This document shows positions 23,744 to 32,439 of a stretch of DNA of 38,370 nucleotides, one piece after another. Source of the stretch: Heritagella caecorum (lineage in GTDB: Bacteria; Bacillota; Clostridia; Oscillospirales; Acutalibacteraceae); the NCBI GenBank assembly GCA_904419035.1, contig CAJFQL010000018.1, positions 1-38,370 of the forward strand. Direction: 5' to 3'. A program made the position numbers and the translations under genes. Each line of letters begins with the position of its first letter. The stretch's first letter is position 1. The notes beneath the pieces were generated by a model. It saw only the letters and a program-made list of their open reading frames with translations, did not search any database and was not told where the DNA came from.

Positions 23744-24109
23744 TTATTCAGCCTGGGCAGCTTCCGCAGCCGGCTCCGCTTTCACTTCAGCCTTCTTGGC
23801 GGCTTCGATTTCTCTTTCATCCTTGCGGATGATCAGGGAACGCAGGACGCCATCCGTGATTTTGTACACACGGTCGAGTTCCGCGGTGAATTCGGGGGAG
23901 CTCTTGAAGTTGATCAGGGTGTAGTACCCTTCGGTCTGCTTCGCGATGGGATAGGCCAGGTGACGCTTGCCCCATTCGTCTACGCTCTCCACTTCGCCGT
24001 GCTTGCTGATCAGCGTTTTGAACTTTTCGATCATGGCGGCGGTGTCATCCTCACCCAGTTTGGTGGACAGGATGAACACGGTCTCGTAGGAATTCTTGAT
24101 TTCGGTCAT
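23744..24109 (-). CDS. rpsF: 30S ribosomal protein S6
   Basis: This 121-residue S6 has the ferredoxin-like core: SYETVFILSTKLGEDD, VDEWGKRHLAYPIAKQTEGYY and YKITDGVLRSLIIRKDE. An Ala/Glu/Lys-rich tail follows. The start is the ATG at 24109 with AAAGGAGGTGC upstream; the frame extends 52 codons upstream through the promoter and terminator but is not coding there. It is the first gene of the operon. Confidence 0.96.
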   Translation of the reverse strand: MTEIKNSYETVFILSTKLGEDDTAAMIEKFKTLISKHGEVESVDEWGKRHLAYPIAKQTEGYYTLINFKSSPEFTAELDRVYKITDGVLRSLIIRKDEREIEAAKKAEVKAEPAAEAAQAE

Positions 24110-24200
24110 GATTCTTGTTGCACCTCCTTTTGGACATAAGGCCCTGCCGGAAAAGGCAGAGCAAGGATAGAACCGTGCGGCTTCGCACAGTCTATGGCCC

Positions 24201-24229
24201 ATTATAGCAGCAAAAAAAGGCTGTGTCAA
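24201..24229 (-). promoter_or_regulatory. Consensus promoter of rpsF-ssb-rpsR
   Basis: Leftward TTGACA (24224-24229) and TATAAT (24201-24206) match the consensus fully with a 17-base spacer. The -35 box lies inside the right-hand arm of the galU terminator stem. Confidence 0.88.
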
Positions 24230-24258
24230 GCGGTTTTTTTCGCTTGGCACAGCCTTTT
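24212..24258 (-). terminator. Terminator of galU
   Basis: On the minus strand GGCTGTGCCAAGCG pairs with CGCTTGACACAGCC (14 bp, one C-A mismatch) and is followed by seven T residues. The A-rich left flank also lets it work partly in the other direction. It shares bases with the rpsF -35 box. Confidence 0.85.
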
Positions 24259-24290
24259 CCCACAAGGAAAGACGTGCGAAACCAATCGTA

Positions 24291-25169
24291 TTACAGGGTT
24301 TTGCAGATCTCTTTTAAGTAGGCCCGGAAATCCTTGCCGATGGCGGGGTGATTCAGGGCCACTTCCACGCTGGCTTGCATAATCCCCAGCTTATTGCCCA
24401 TATCATACCGTTTGCCTACAAAGTCGACCGCCGTCATCCCGTCCCGGCGTGCCAAAGTGCGCATGGCGTCTGTTAGCTGGATTTCCCCGCCGGCACCGGG
24501 CGCGGTTTGGTCCAGAATATCGAAAATTTCCGGCGGCAAAATGCAGCGTCCCAGAATCGAATACAGGGACAAAACCTGGTCGGGCGCCGGTTTTTCCACC
24601 ATATCATCGCAGTTAAACAGGTTGTCACGGATAGGCGTGACATGCAGAGAACTGTATTTGTGAATGGCTTCGGGCGACACTTGTTTCACACCCAGAACCC
24701 CTTTGCCAAATTCTTCGTACGCGCGAATCAGCTGCCCACAAGCGGGGTCATCCCCGATAATGACATCGTCGCCGTACAATACGGCAAAAGGTTCGTCCCC
24801 CACAAACCAGCGGGCACAATTCACCGCATGCCCCAGGCCCCGGGTTTCTTTTTGCCGCACAAAGTAGATGTTGGCCAGTTTGGAAATGTCCACTACTTCA
24901 TGCAAAAGTGCTTCTTTTTCCGGACCGCCGCCCACCAGCTTGGCTTCCAGCTCCGGTGCGCGGTCAAAGTGGTCTTCAATCAGGCCCTTGCCCCGGTTGG
25001 TGATAACCAGAATATCCGTAATACCCGAGCGCACCGCTTCCTCCACGATATACTGAATCGCAGGCTTGTCCACAATCGGAAGCATTTCTTTTGGCATACT
25101 CTTGGTGGCAGGCAGCACGCGGGTACCCAGGCCGGCTGCCGGAATCACCGCTTTGCGAACTTTTTGCAT
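24291..25169 (-). CDS. galU: UTP-glucose-1-phosphate uridylyltransferase
   Basis: This 292-residue nucleotidyltransferase makes UDP-glucose from UTP and glucose 1-phosphate. The N-terminus KAVIPAAGLGTRVLPATKSM is the nucleotide-binding signature, followed by MLPIVDKPAIQYIVEEAV, VLYGDDVI (metal Asp) and VEKPAPD. Length is typical. It could supply UDP-glucose to the glycan cluster further right and use glucose 1-phosphate made by cellobiose phosphorylase; both links are inference. It lies 21 bases after the zinc-ribbon gene, in the same leftward transcript. Confidence 0.96.
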   Translation of the reverse strand: MQKVRKAVIPAAGLGTRVLPATKSMPKEMLPIVDKPAIQYIVEEAVRSGITDILVITNRGKGLIEDHFDRAPELEAKLVGGGPEKEALLHEVVDISKLANIYFVRQKETRGLGHAVNCARWFVGDEPFAVLYGDDVIIGDDPACGQLIRAYEEFGKGVLGVKQVSPEAIHKYSSLHVTPIRDNLFNCDDMVEKPAPDQVLSLYSILGRCILPPEIFDILDQTAPGAGGEIQLTDAMRTLARRDGMTAVDFVGKRYDMGNKLGIMQASVEVALNHPAIGKDFRAYLKEICKTL

Positions 25170-25190
25170 AATAAACTCTCCCCTTAAAAA

Positions 25191-26240
25191 TCATACAAAG
25201 AGCGGCAACCAGGAAATAATCAGGTAGCAGGCCAGCATGCACAGGGCAATGGCCACATTGACGCCGCCTTTTTCCTGAAGCTCTTTGCCATATTCTTCCA
25301 GCGTCAGCTTTTTGTCACGAATGCTGTGAATCGACCGCACACAGTGGGCCTGGTACATACGGTTGCCACGCAGGCCGCAAAAAAGCATCACGCCTAAAAG
25401 ACAAAGAATCAGCAGTGTGGGCAAAATGAGCCAAAAAAGATCCCACGGGTTCTGTGAAAGATGCTCCATAAGCTTCTGCAGCTGGGCCGAACTGAGCGAA
25501 TTCGAAGCCGTCGAAGCTCCAATTTCATTATATAAATTCTGCAGCAGAGGGCCAGAGATAAAGTAGCGGATATAGGTATAAGCAATATACAGGGCGGCCA
25601 CAATAGCCATGATGATGGAACCATACCTGTACTGCTTGCGGTACAGGAACCAACCACCCGAAAACAGAAACGCACAGAAGTTAAACCGGTTCCGGCGGTA
25701 TACCCGGTCATTGTGGAAAACCGGCAGGTAATACGCCGAATTTTGCTGGACAAATTTGGCTACTTCCTCCGCCGGAATGTCGTCAATGGCTTCTTGTGGC
25801 TGCACACCACCCAACGGGTCAAAGGTAAAGGTCATCGAACGCCCCGGAAACCCGCCCAGCGGGGAAGGGGGCATATCGGGCCCAACCGGGGGCTGGTGCC
25901 GCTGAGGATTTGCGTTTGCGGATTTATTCGCATAGGTGCTCGGCGCGCCGGTCAGCGAGCGGCCGCACTGGTCACAAAAGAGGGCGTTGGGGTGATTCTG
26001 CTTACCGCAGTAAGGGCATGTGACCCCTTCCTGCTCCTGGGAGGAGGAGGGGGGTTCCGGGGCTGCGGGCCGCTGCCAGGTTTCCCCGGCGCTGTGCAGG
26101 TCCTGGAAAATACAGTCGCCTTTTTCCTCAAAACAAGCCCGGTGGTAGGGGGCGCCGCATCGCGGGCATACCACGATATCGTCCCCTTTTACAAACCGTT
26201 TGCCGCATACGGGACATGGCATACCGGTGTAATCGATCAT
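25191..26240 (-). CDS. Prokaryotic RING/zinc-ribbon membrane protein
   Basis: This 349-residue protein has an N-terminal RING-like zinc domain (Cys9, Cys12, Cys25, Cys28, His33, Cys36), then a zinc ribbon (Cys75, Cys78, Cys89, Cys92). A Pro/Asn/Ser linker follows, and then a C-terminal part with about three to four helices around 210-340 that resembles DUF2628-type membrane proteins (NRFNFCAFLFSGGWFLYRKQ). Function is unknown; families like this may sense or sort membrane proteins. I start at the ATG at 26240 behind GGAGGAAA; an extra 36 codons upstream have no ribosome site. It is first in the transcript with galU. Confidence 0.8.
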   Translation of the reverse strand: MIDYTGMPCPVCGKRFVKGDDIVVCPRCGAPYHRACFEEKGDCIFQDLHSAGETWQRPAAPEPPSSSQEQEGVTCPYCGKQNHPNALFCDQCGRSLTGAPSTYANKSANANPQRHQPPVGPDMPPSPLGGFPGRSMTFTFDPLGGVQPQEAIDDIPAEEVAKFVQQNSAYYLPVFHNDRVYRRNRFNFCAFLFSGGWFLYRKQYRYGSIIMAIVAALYIAYTYIRYFISGPLLQNLYNEIGASTASNSLSSAQLQKLMEHLSQNPWDLFWLILPTLLILCLLGVMLFCGLRGNRMYQAHCVRSIHSIRDKKLTLEEYGKELQEKGGVNVAIALCMLACYLIISWLPLFV

Positions 26241-26390
26241 ACAAAATTTCCTCCATTTTGGGCTGCCCGCCGCATTTCGGCAGCATTGATTGCCCATATT
26301 GTACCGTTTTTTTGGGCAAATCGCAAGGAGTACGGCGTTCTTTTTCATTTTTTTTTACAATTCCCCCCCAGAAAGGCGGGGGTTTCACTC

Positions 26391-26419
26391 TTTACAAGCC
26401 GGTTTCTCTCCTTTATAAT
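26391..26419 (+). promoter_or_regulatory. Promoter of prfB
   Basis: TTTACA (26391-26396) and TATAAT (26414-26419) are 17 bases apart. The leader is about 70 bases. Confidence 0.75.
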
Positions 26420-26498
26420 AAAAAATAAGTATGCGTATGCGCCAAAGCAGGCAGCCAATACCATATGAATATCATATGTGACAGAGGATGAAGAAGCA

Positions 26499-27626
26499 AT
26501 GCTGCAATTTGAAGAGTTGAAACAGGCCCTGCGCGAAAAGGAACCGGAACTGCGGGAACTGAGCGACGATCTGGGATTGGAACAGACCCGGGAAGAGATC
26601 GAAAAGCTGGAGCAGCAGGCGGCCGCCCCCGGATTTTGGGATGTGCCGGAAAACACCCAGAAAGTGCTGCAAAGAACGGCGGCTCTGAAGGCGAAAGTGG
26701 AAAAATATGAAAAGCTGCAAACGCTGTATGACGATACCATGACCCTGATTGAAATGGGCGACGAAGCCGGCGACCTTTCCATGATCGACGAAATCAAGGA
26801 AGAGCTGAAAAAATTTACTGACGATCTGGAAACGCTGCGGCTGACCACTTTGCTCACCGGGGAGTACGACGCCAACAACGCCATTTTGACGTTCCACGCC
26901 GGTGCCGGCGGGACGGAAGCTCAGGACTGGGCCAGCATGCTGTACCGTATGTACAACCGCTGGGCGGAACGCCACGGCTATAAGGTCACCACACTGGATT
27001 ACCTCGACGGCGAAGAAGCCGGGCTGAAAAGCGCTTCGATTTTGATCGAAGGCGAAAATGCCTATGGCTTTTTGAAGAGCGAATCCGGGGTACACCGGCT
27101 GGTGCGGGTATCGCCCTTTGATGCGTCCGGGCGGCGGCACACATCGTTTGCGTCCCTGGAAGTCATGCCGGAAATCGAAGAGGATACCAGCGTCGTGGTC
27201 AAGCCGGAAGACATCCGCATGGAAGTATACCGGGCCAGCGGCGCCGGCGGCCAGAAGGTTAACAAAACGTCTTCGGCCGTGCGCTTGATCCACATTCCCA
27301 CGGGGATTGTGGTGTCGTGCCAGGTGGAACGCAGCCAGTACCAGAACCGCGATGTGGCCATGAAAATGCTGATCTCCAAATTGGTGGAAATCAAGGAACG
27401 CGAACATCTGGACAAGATCGAAGACATCAAAGGCGAACAGAAAGAAATCGCCTGGGGCAGCCAGATCCGCTCCTATGTGTTCATGCCGTACACGCTGGTG
27501 AAAGATACGCGCACCGGGTATGAAAGCGGCAATATCGCCAACGTTATGGACGGCGATATCGACGGGTTCATCAATGCCTACCTGAAAATGGGCAGCATTG
27601 GCTCCATCACCGAAAATCAGGACTGA
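26499..27626 (+). CDS. prfB: Peptide chain release factor 2
   Basis: This 375-residue class I release factor ends translation at UGA and UAA. It shows the RF2 tripeptide SPF at 205-207 and GGQ at 250-252 (GAGGQKVNKTSSAV). The N-terminus MLQFEELKQALREKE begins at the ATG at 26499, with GAGGATGAAG upstream; GTG at 26478 would add seven residues. The usual RF2 programmed frameshift (an in-frame UGA near codon 26) is absent: the frame reads straight through DDLGLEQTREE. The neighbouring genes downstream are glycan-related and start 58 bases later. Confidence 0.95.
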   Translation: MLQFEELKQALREKEPELRELSDDLGLEQTREEIEKLEQQAAAPGFWDVPENTQKVLQRTAALKAKVEKYEKLQTLYDDTMTLIEMGDEAGDLSMIDEIKEELKKFTDDLETLRLTTLLTGEYDANNAILTFHAGAGGTEAQDWASMLYRMYNRWAERHGYKVTTLDYLDGEEAGLKSASILIEGENAYGFLKSESGVHRLVRVSPFDASGRRHTSFASLEVMPEIEEDTSVVVKPEDIRMEVYRASGAGGQKVNKTSSAVRLIHIPTGIVVSCQVERSQYQNRDVAMKMLISKLVEIKEREHLDKIEDIKGEQKEIAWGSQIRSYVFMPYTLVKDTRTGYESGNIANVMDGDIDGFINAYLKMGSIGSITENQD

Positions 27627-27684
27627 CAGCCACTTTTCATAAGGGAGGGGCGCTGCCGGCCCGGAAAAAAGGAGTTTTCGGCCG

Positions 27685-28953
27685 ATGGTCCGTTCCCGGT
27701 TCAATCGAAAATTGTTTCGGGGAGCGGCGGCGCTGACAGCAGCGTCTGCCGCTTCCCAGTTCTTACCCCTGTTAACCCAGCCGTATCTGGGTAGGTTAAT
27801 TCCGCCCGATGCGTTTGCCCCTTACGCGGTGTTTACCAGTTTGCTGTCGATTTTGGGCCAGGGGGCGTGTTTGCGGTACGACTATGCCGCGCTGGTGGTC
27901 CCCGCGGGGGACGATGCCGAGAAAGCCGCCGGGGCCGCAGCCATTGCCTGCGGCGTTCTATCGGCGGCAGCGGGCCTTGTTTTTTGGCTGGCGGCGTATC
28001 CCATCGCGGGCGTACTGGGGCTGGAAGACCCCGCCGTTTTGCAATGGGTGGCGCCTGCTTTGTTCCTCACAGGGCTTGGCAGCGCCTTTCGTACCTATGC
28101 CGTGCGCAAAGAAAAATTCCGCTTTACGGCCTGGGCCGACCTGGGCCGGGCGGCGGTGCTTTCCGGCGTGCAGGTGTGGGGCGGATTTGCCGGGTGGGGC
28201 GCTGGGGGGCTATTAGCCGGTTCCCTGGCCGCTTTGGTGGTGGGCGCGCTGCCCTTTATGGGTTCCTATATACGGGCCTGCGGCTCAAAACTGTGGAAGC
28301 TGTCTTTTTGGCGTGAGATAGGCCGTACGGCCCGCCGGTTAAAGGATTTCCCCTTATATCTCCTGCCGGGCGCCGTGGCGGCGGGCATGGCGTGCAGTTT
28401 GCTGCCCCTGGCTTCGTCGGCGCTGTTTGAAGCACAAAAAGCGTCGCTGGCCCAGCGGGGCGTTACGCTGCTGAGCATTCCGTCCAGCATTGTGTCTTCC
28501 TCCTTTTCCCAGGTGGTCATGAAAAAAGCCGTGGATGACAGGAACCAAGGGGGCACATTGCTGCCTTGGTTTTATAAAATTACCGGTATGCTGGCCCTGG
28601 TGGGCATAGTGCCCTTTGCCGTTTTGTTTTTTTATGGGGAACCGCTAGTCACCTGGTTTTTGGGGGATAACTGGCGGGGGCTGGGGCAAGTGCTGCCCTA
28701 TATGGTACCGCTGTTTGCCGTGCGGTTTGTGGTCATTCCGCTGACGGGGATCCCCGCCGCCTGTGGGGACCGGAAAAAAACCATGATGTTCCAAATCATG
28801 CTGCCGCTGGCTATTTTGCTGGCGGGGATTGGCGCCCGGCTATTCGGCTGGGGATTTGGGTTTTTTCTTGGAGCCTGCAGCGTGCTGCAAAGCGGCGTTT
28901 ATGTGGCGTTTTGGCTTTATAGCCGCTATAAGGCCAAAGGGGGTGCCAAATGA
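27685..28953 (+). CDS. Polysaccharide flippase (Wzx/MVF-like)
   Basis: This 422-residue protein has about 12 hydrophobic helices and the flippase opening LTAASAASQFLPLLTQPYLGRL, with PDAFAPYAVFTSLL and later LSIPSSIVSSSFSQVVMKK. It likely moves lipid-linked glycan units across the membrane. It starts at the ATG at 27685 after AAAGGAG. The next gene overlaps its stop by four bases (ATGA), so translation is coupled through the cluster. Confidence 0.85.
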   Translation: MVRSRFNRKLFRGAAALTAASAASQFLPLLTQPYLGRLIPPDAFAPYAVFTSLLSILGQGACLRYDYAALVVPAGDDAEKAAGAAAIACGVLSAAAGLVFWLAAYPIAGVLGLEDPAVLQWVAPALFLTGLGSAFRTYAVRKEKFRFTAWADLGRAAVLSGVQVWGGFAGWGAGGLLAGSLAALVVGALPFMGSYIRACGSKLWKLSFWREIGRTARRLKDFPLYLLPGAVAAGMACSLLPLASSALFEAQKASLAQRGVTLLSIPSSIVSSSFSQVVMKKAVDDRNQGGTLLPWFYKITGMLALVGIVPFAVLFFYGEPLVTWFLGDNWRGLGQVLPYMVPLFAVRFVVIPLTGIPAACGDRKKTMMFQIMLPLAILLAGIGARLFGWGFGFFLGACSVLQSGVYVAFWLYSRYKAKGGAK

Positions 28954-30041
28954 AAACGATGCTTTTTTTGTCGTATGGAACCCGCGAAGAAGCCCCCTGT
29001 TCCGGTTCGGCGGTGCGGCCCGTATGCATGGAAAGGGCGTTCCAATCGTTAGGGTACCGGGTGATCAGCCTGTGGGGCGAACCGGGTACCCAGGAGAGAG
29101 CCCGGCACCGGGAACGGTTTTGGCAGGCTTTAAAAAAAGAAAACCCGCTTTTCTGTTATGCCGAAGGCCCCTCCGGCCCGGTGCGGAACTTTTGGGAATA
29201 CCGGTTACTGCACCGCATGGTGGTGGAAAAACAGGTGCCCCTTGGCTGGTTTTACCGGGACGCCGCCTGTTTTTACCCCGAAATCTGGCAGGGGCGTTCG
29301 CTATGGGAACAAAGCAAACAGCCCCTTGTGCGGGCGGTGACTACGGCTGAACAGTGCTGGCTGCGACGGCAGGTTACTACTTTTTTTGTGCCGACGGAAT
29401 CATTCGGCCGGGCGCGGGGGCTTTCCCCTTTTTATCCGCTGCCGCCGGGGTGCCCTCCGCTGCGGGCCGGGTTTTGCCCCGGAGAGCCAAAGGGGAACCG
29501 GTGTATCTATGTGGGCGGTGTCTCCCGGCGGTATGGAACCGATTTAATGCTGCGGGCTTTTGAAAAGTTAAACCGACAGGGCACGTATCCGCTCACCATC
29601 GTATGCCGCCAGGGGGAAGAAGCTTTTTTCGCCCCGTTTTTGGCGGCCAAATGGCTGACCGTGCGGCACGATACGCCGCAGACGCTGCCCGCTCTATACG
29701 CGCAGCACGATTTAGCGCTATATCCGTTGCGGGCTGGGGCGTATCAAAAAACGGTCTTCAGCGTGAAAATTCCCGAATATCTGGCCGGTGGGCTGCCCAT
29801 TGCCACCATCCGGTGCGGCGAAACCGCCCGCTTTTTGGAAACGTGGGGCGTGGGGAGCTATTGTGACGATAGCGAAGAAGCTTTTGCCAAACTGGTGCAG
29901 CAGATGCTGCGCCAAAGGGAGGAGTATAAGCGGATGACGGAACGGATTCCGCTTTGTGTACAGGAAAATCAATGGAGTCATCGGGCCAGGCAGGCCGCTT
30001 CGGTACTGCTTGCGATGACGGAAAAGAGGAATGAAACGTGA
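28950..30041 (+). CDS. Glycosyltransferase, GT4-like
   Basis: This 363-residue protein has a two-Rossmann GT-B layout. The C-terminal half is most recognisable: YVGGVSRRYGTDLMLRAFEKL, and EYLAGGLPIATI near the donor site. The N-terminal half is divergent. It would add a sugar to a glycan being assembled with the flippase; donor and acceptor are unknown. It overlaps the flippase gene by four bases and the next glycosyltransferase by four bases (GTGA). Confidence 0.8.
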   Translation: MKTMLFLSYGTREEAPCSGSAVRPVCMERAFQSLGYRVISLWGEPGTQERARHRERFWQALKKENPLFCYAEGPSGPVRNFWEYRLLHRMVVEKQVPLGWFYRDAACFYPEIWQGRSLWEQSKQPLVRAVTTAEQCWLRRQVTTFFVPTESFGRARGLSPFYPLPPGCPPLRAGFCPGEPKGNRCIYVGGVSRRYGTDLMLRAFEKLNRQGTYPLTIVCRQGEEAFFAPFLAAKWLTVRHDTPQTLPALYAQHDLALYPLRAGAYQKTVFSVKIPEYLAGGLPIATIRCGETARFLETWGVGSYCDDSEEAFAKLVQQMLRQREEYKRMTERIPLCVQENQWSHRARQAASVLLAMTEKRNET

Positions 30042-31231
30042 GAATTGCATTTGTTTCGGCCGGACAGTCGGTGCACACGGCCAAATGGGTCAATGCGCTG
30101 TGTGAGCGAGGTCATGAGGTGCATTTGATCACCCTGCCCAACCATGAACCGCCAAAAGGGCTCATCGATCCCCGTGTGACGGTGACATTGCTGCCCGATG
30201 GCGGCCAGCGGGGGTATATCAGCAACGCCGGGGCCCTGCGCCGGGCCGTGCGCGCCATGGATGCTGAAATTGTCAACGTACACTATGCCACGGGCTACGG
30301 CTTGCTCATGCGCCGTTCCAAAGTGCACCCCACTATTTTGTCCGTGTGGGGGTCGGATGTGTACGATTCGCCGGAGAGCCATTCTCTGTTTAAGAAAATG
30401 GTGGAAAAAAACCTGTTCGCGGCCGACGCGGTGGCTTCCACCAGCCATATTATGGCACAGCGGGTACACGATTTCTTCGGCTATGAAAAGCCCGTTACCG
30501 TAACGCCCTTTGGGGTAGATACCGTACGTTTCAGCCCGGGGACAGGCCATCATGACGGGTTTGTGGTGGGGTGCACCAAAGCGCTGGAAAAGAAATACGG
30601 CCAGGAATACCTGATTCGTGGCTTTGCGAAGTTTGTGAAGAACCTACCGCCTCAGGAGCGGCAGCAGGTATCCCTGCGCCTGTATGGAGACGGCAGTGAG
30701 CGGGACGCGCTGCAAGCCCTCATCAAGGGATTAGGCCTTGCAAACGCCCAGCTGTGCGGCGCGATTGCGCCGGAACAAATGCCCGATGCCCTGCGGCAGA
30801 TGGATGTGTGCGTGCTGCCCAGCATCAATAATAGCGAAAGCTTTGGGGTAGCGGCGGTGGAAGCCATGTCCTGCGGGGTGCCGGTGATTGCCGGTGATGT
30901 GGACGGTTTCCGGGAAACCGTGGAAGACGGCGTGACCGGTTGGCTCATTCCGGTGGAAGACGCCGGGGCGGTGGCCGATGCGCTGGAAAAAATGTACCAC
31001 ATGCCGAAAGTAGACCGGGAACAGATGGGCTTACTCGGACGGGCCCGGGTACGCAAGCTCTACGATATCCGCCAAAATGTGGATACCATGCTGGCACTGT
31101 ACGAAGACGTGAGCGCGCGGCTATATAAACCGCGCAAAAAGAAGAAGCCGTTGGCCGAACGGCTGGCGGATTTTCTCAATAATGGGGAGAAAGTGGACGG
31201 GCAAGAACTGACCGATGAAAAGAAAAAATAA
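30038..31231 (+). CDS. Glycosyltransferase family 4
   Basis: This 397-residue GT-B enzyme has MRIAFVSAGQSVHTAKWVNAL at the start, LSVWGSDVYDSPE in the acceptor domain, the linker TPFGVDTVRFSPG, and the GT4 donor motif with ESFGVAAVEAMSCGVPVIAG (an EX7E-type pair). A basic, Lys-rich tail ends it. It starts at a GTG inside the end of the previous gene. The neighbours point to surface glycan synthesis. Confidence 0.9.
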   Translation: MRIAFVSAGQSVHTAKWVNALCERGHEVHLITLPNHEPPKGLIDPRVTVTLLPDGGQRGYISNAGALRRAVRAMDAEIVNVHYATGYGLLMRRSKVHPTILSVWGSDVYDSPESHSLFKKMVEKNLFAADAVASTSHIMAQRVHDFFGYEKPVTVTPFGVDTVRFSPGTGHHDGFVVGCTKALEKKYGQEYLIRGFAKFVKNLPPQERQQVSLRLYGDGSERDALQALIKGLGLANAQLCGAIAPEQMPDALRQMDVCVLPSINNSESFGVAAVEAMSCGVPVIAGDVDGFRETVEDGVTGWLIPVEDAGAVADALEKMYHMPKVDREQMGLLGRARVRKLYDIRQNVDTMLALYEDVSARLYKPRKKKKPLAERLADFLNNGEKVDGQELTDEKKK

Positions 31232-31246
31232 AAGGGGGAACTCCAC

Positions 31247-32026
31247 ATGATTCGGGTTATCGCCAGTGATTACGATGGCACCTTTGGCACGCACTTGGGA
31301 ATTCCGGAGGAAAATATCGAAGCGGTGCGCCGCTGGCAGAAAGCGGGCAATATTTTCTGTGTGCTGACCGGGCGGGAGCCGCTCAGCGCCATCAAGGTGC
31401 TCGACCAGTTCGGCGGGGTGTACGATTACCTGCTGGCCTGTTCCGGTGCGGTGCAGATGGATGCGCAAAACGAAATTTTCCACATGGAAAAACAGCCGGC
31501 CCACCTGCTGCCGGAAATTGCCTCTTACACGCTGACGCTGCCGGTCTTAAACTTCCGCGTCTTTGTGGGCAAGGAACGCCACCGGCTGTACATACCCGGC
31601 CGGGAACATGACTCCGAAGCCGGAAACCTGACCCCGGAAGACCTGGGCAAGCTGCCGTATTTTAACCAGTTTAGCCTCTTGTTTGACACCAACGAACAGG
31701 CCCAAGAATACTGCGATACCCTCAACGCCCGGTATGGCACGTACATTAACGCGTTGCGCAACAATAACTGCGTCGATGTGCCCATGGCCGGCTTCGATAA
31801 AACGGTAGGGCTGCGTCATTTCTTAGAGGCGCTGCATGTCCCGCAGGAGCAAGCCGTTACGGTGGGGGACAACTGCAACGATGTGCAGATGATCCGGGCC
31901 TTTTCCGGGTATGCCGTGAAAAACGGGGTGCCGGAACTGAAAGCCGCGGCCCATGGCGTGGTGGACAGCGTGGCAGCGCTGATCGACCAATTGCTGCGGG
32001 AAAACGAAGCCGAAGCAGCCCGTTAA
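31247..32026 (+). CDS. HAD-superfamily phosphatase, Cof type
   Basis: This 259-residue protein has HAD motif I ASDYDGTFG (Asp8, Asp10), LTGRE as motif II, and motif IV VGDNCNDVQMI, with a cap between. It may dephosphorylate a sugar phosphate linked to the glycan genes before it, but the family is broad. The start ATG at 31247 has AAAGGGGGAAC before it, 15 bases after the glycosyltransferase. It is last in the operon, followed by a terminator. Confidence 0.9.
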   Translation: MIRVIASDYDGTFGTHLGIPEENIEAVRRWQKAGNIFCVLTGREPLSAIKVLDQFGGVYDYLLACSGAVQMDAQNEIFHMEKQPAHLLPEIASYTLTLPVLNFRVFVGKERHRLYIPGREHDSEAGNLTPEDLGKLPYFNQFSLLFDTNEQAQEYCDTLNARYGTYINALRNNNCVDVPMAGFDKTVGLRHFLEALHVPQEQAVTVGDNCNDVQMIRAFSGYAVKNGVPELKAAAHGVVDSVAALIDQLLRENEAEAAR

Positions 32027-32043
32027 ATCTTACATGAAAAGAG

Positions 32044-32082
32044 AAAAGCCGCACGGGGTCTACAACACCGTGAGGCTTTTTT
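32044..32082 (+). terminator. Terminator of the glycan operon
   Basis: Imperfect stem AAAAGCC-g-CACGG (32044-32056) pairs with CCGTG-a-GGCTTTT (32068-32080), followed by T residues. It lies 17 bases after the HAD stop. Confidence 0.8.
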
Positions 32083-32105
32083 ATAAGAAGATAGGGAAAA
32101 AAGAA

Positions 32106-32133
32106 AACCGTGATGGATTTTTCCATCACGGTC
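32106..32133 (-). terminator. Terminator of tRNA-Ser
   Basis: On the minus strand, ACCGTGATGGA pairs with TCCATCACGGT (4-6 base loop), followed by a T-rich tract. It lies just past the tRNA CCA end. Confidence 0.82.
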
Positions 32134-32135
32134 TT

Positions 32136-32222
32136 TGGCGGAGAGGAAGCGACTCGAACGCTCAATGCCTTGTGGGCACACCACATTTCCAATGTGGCTC
32201 CTTACCATTAGAATACCTCTCC
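32136..32222 (-). tRNA. tRNA-Ser (anticodon GGA)
   Basis: Read leftward from 32222, GGAGAGG pairs with CCTCTCC, followed by G and an encoded CCA (32136-32138). The anticodon stem CCACA/TGTGG holds the loop TTGGAAA, anticodon GGA. The long variable arm and GTTCGAGTC T-loop mark a class II serine tRNA for UCU/UCC. Confidence 0.95.
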
Positions 32223-32256
32223 ATGGCAATTCACTGTCGTTTCAGCGACGATCATT

Positions 32257-32285
32257 ATTATAGCAAATCCTTTTGAAAAATGCAA
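32257..32285 (-). promoter_or_regulatory. Promoter of tRNA-Ser
   Basis: Leftward TTGCAT (32280-32285) and TATAAT (32257-32262) are 17 bases apart, ending about 35 bases before the tRNA. Confidence 0.75.
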
Positions 32286-32341
32286 GAGGAAAATGAAATT
32301 TTTTTTGATTTTTAAAAAACGGGCGGGTATCCGGTTGGCCC

Positions 32342-32369
32342 TTGCCACAGAAAACTTTCGTGTTATAAT
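32342..32369 (+). promoter_or_regulatory. Promoter of asnS-larEBC
   Basis: TTGCCA (32342-32347) and an extended -10 TGTTATAAT (32361-32369) are 16 bases apart. The leader is about 65 bases, too short for a T-box. Confidence 0.75.
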
Positions 32370-32439
32370 AGGGGGAGGGTATCCGGAGGAAAACGGGCGT
32401 TATGTTTTCCTCATTAGTCAACGAGAAGGAGTAATGACG

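Noticed and set aside
26499..26600. Programmed frameshift in prfB
   Set aside because: No in-frame TGA or CTT-TGA slip site is present; the frame is open throughout.
32370..32439. T-box or other riboswitch before asnS
   Set aside because: The leader is only about 65 bases, with no T-box sequence or terminator hairpin.
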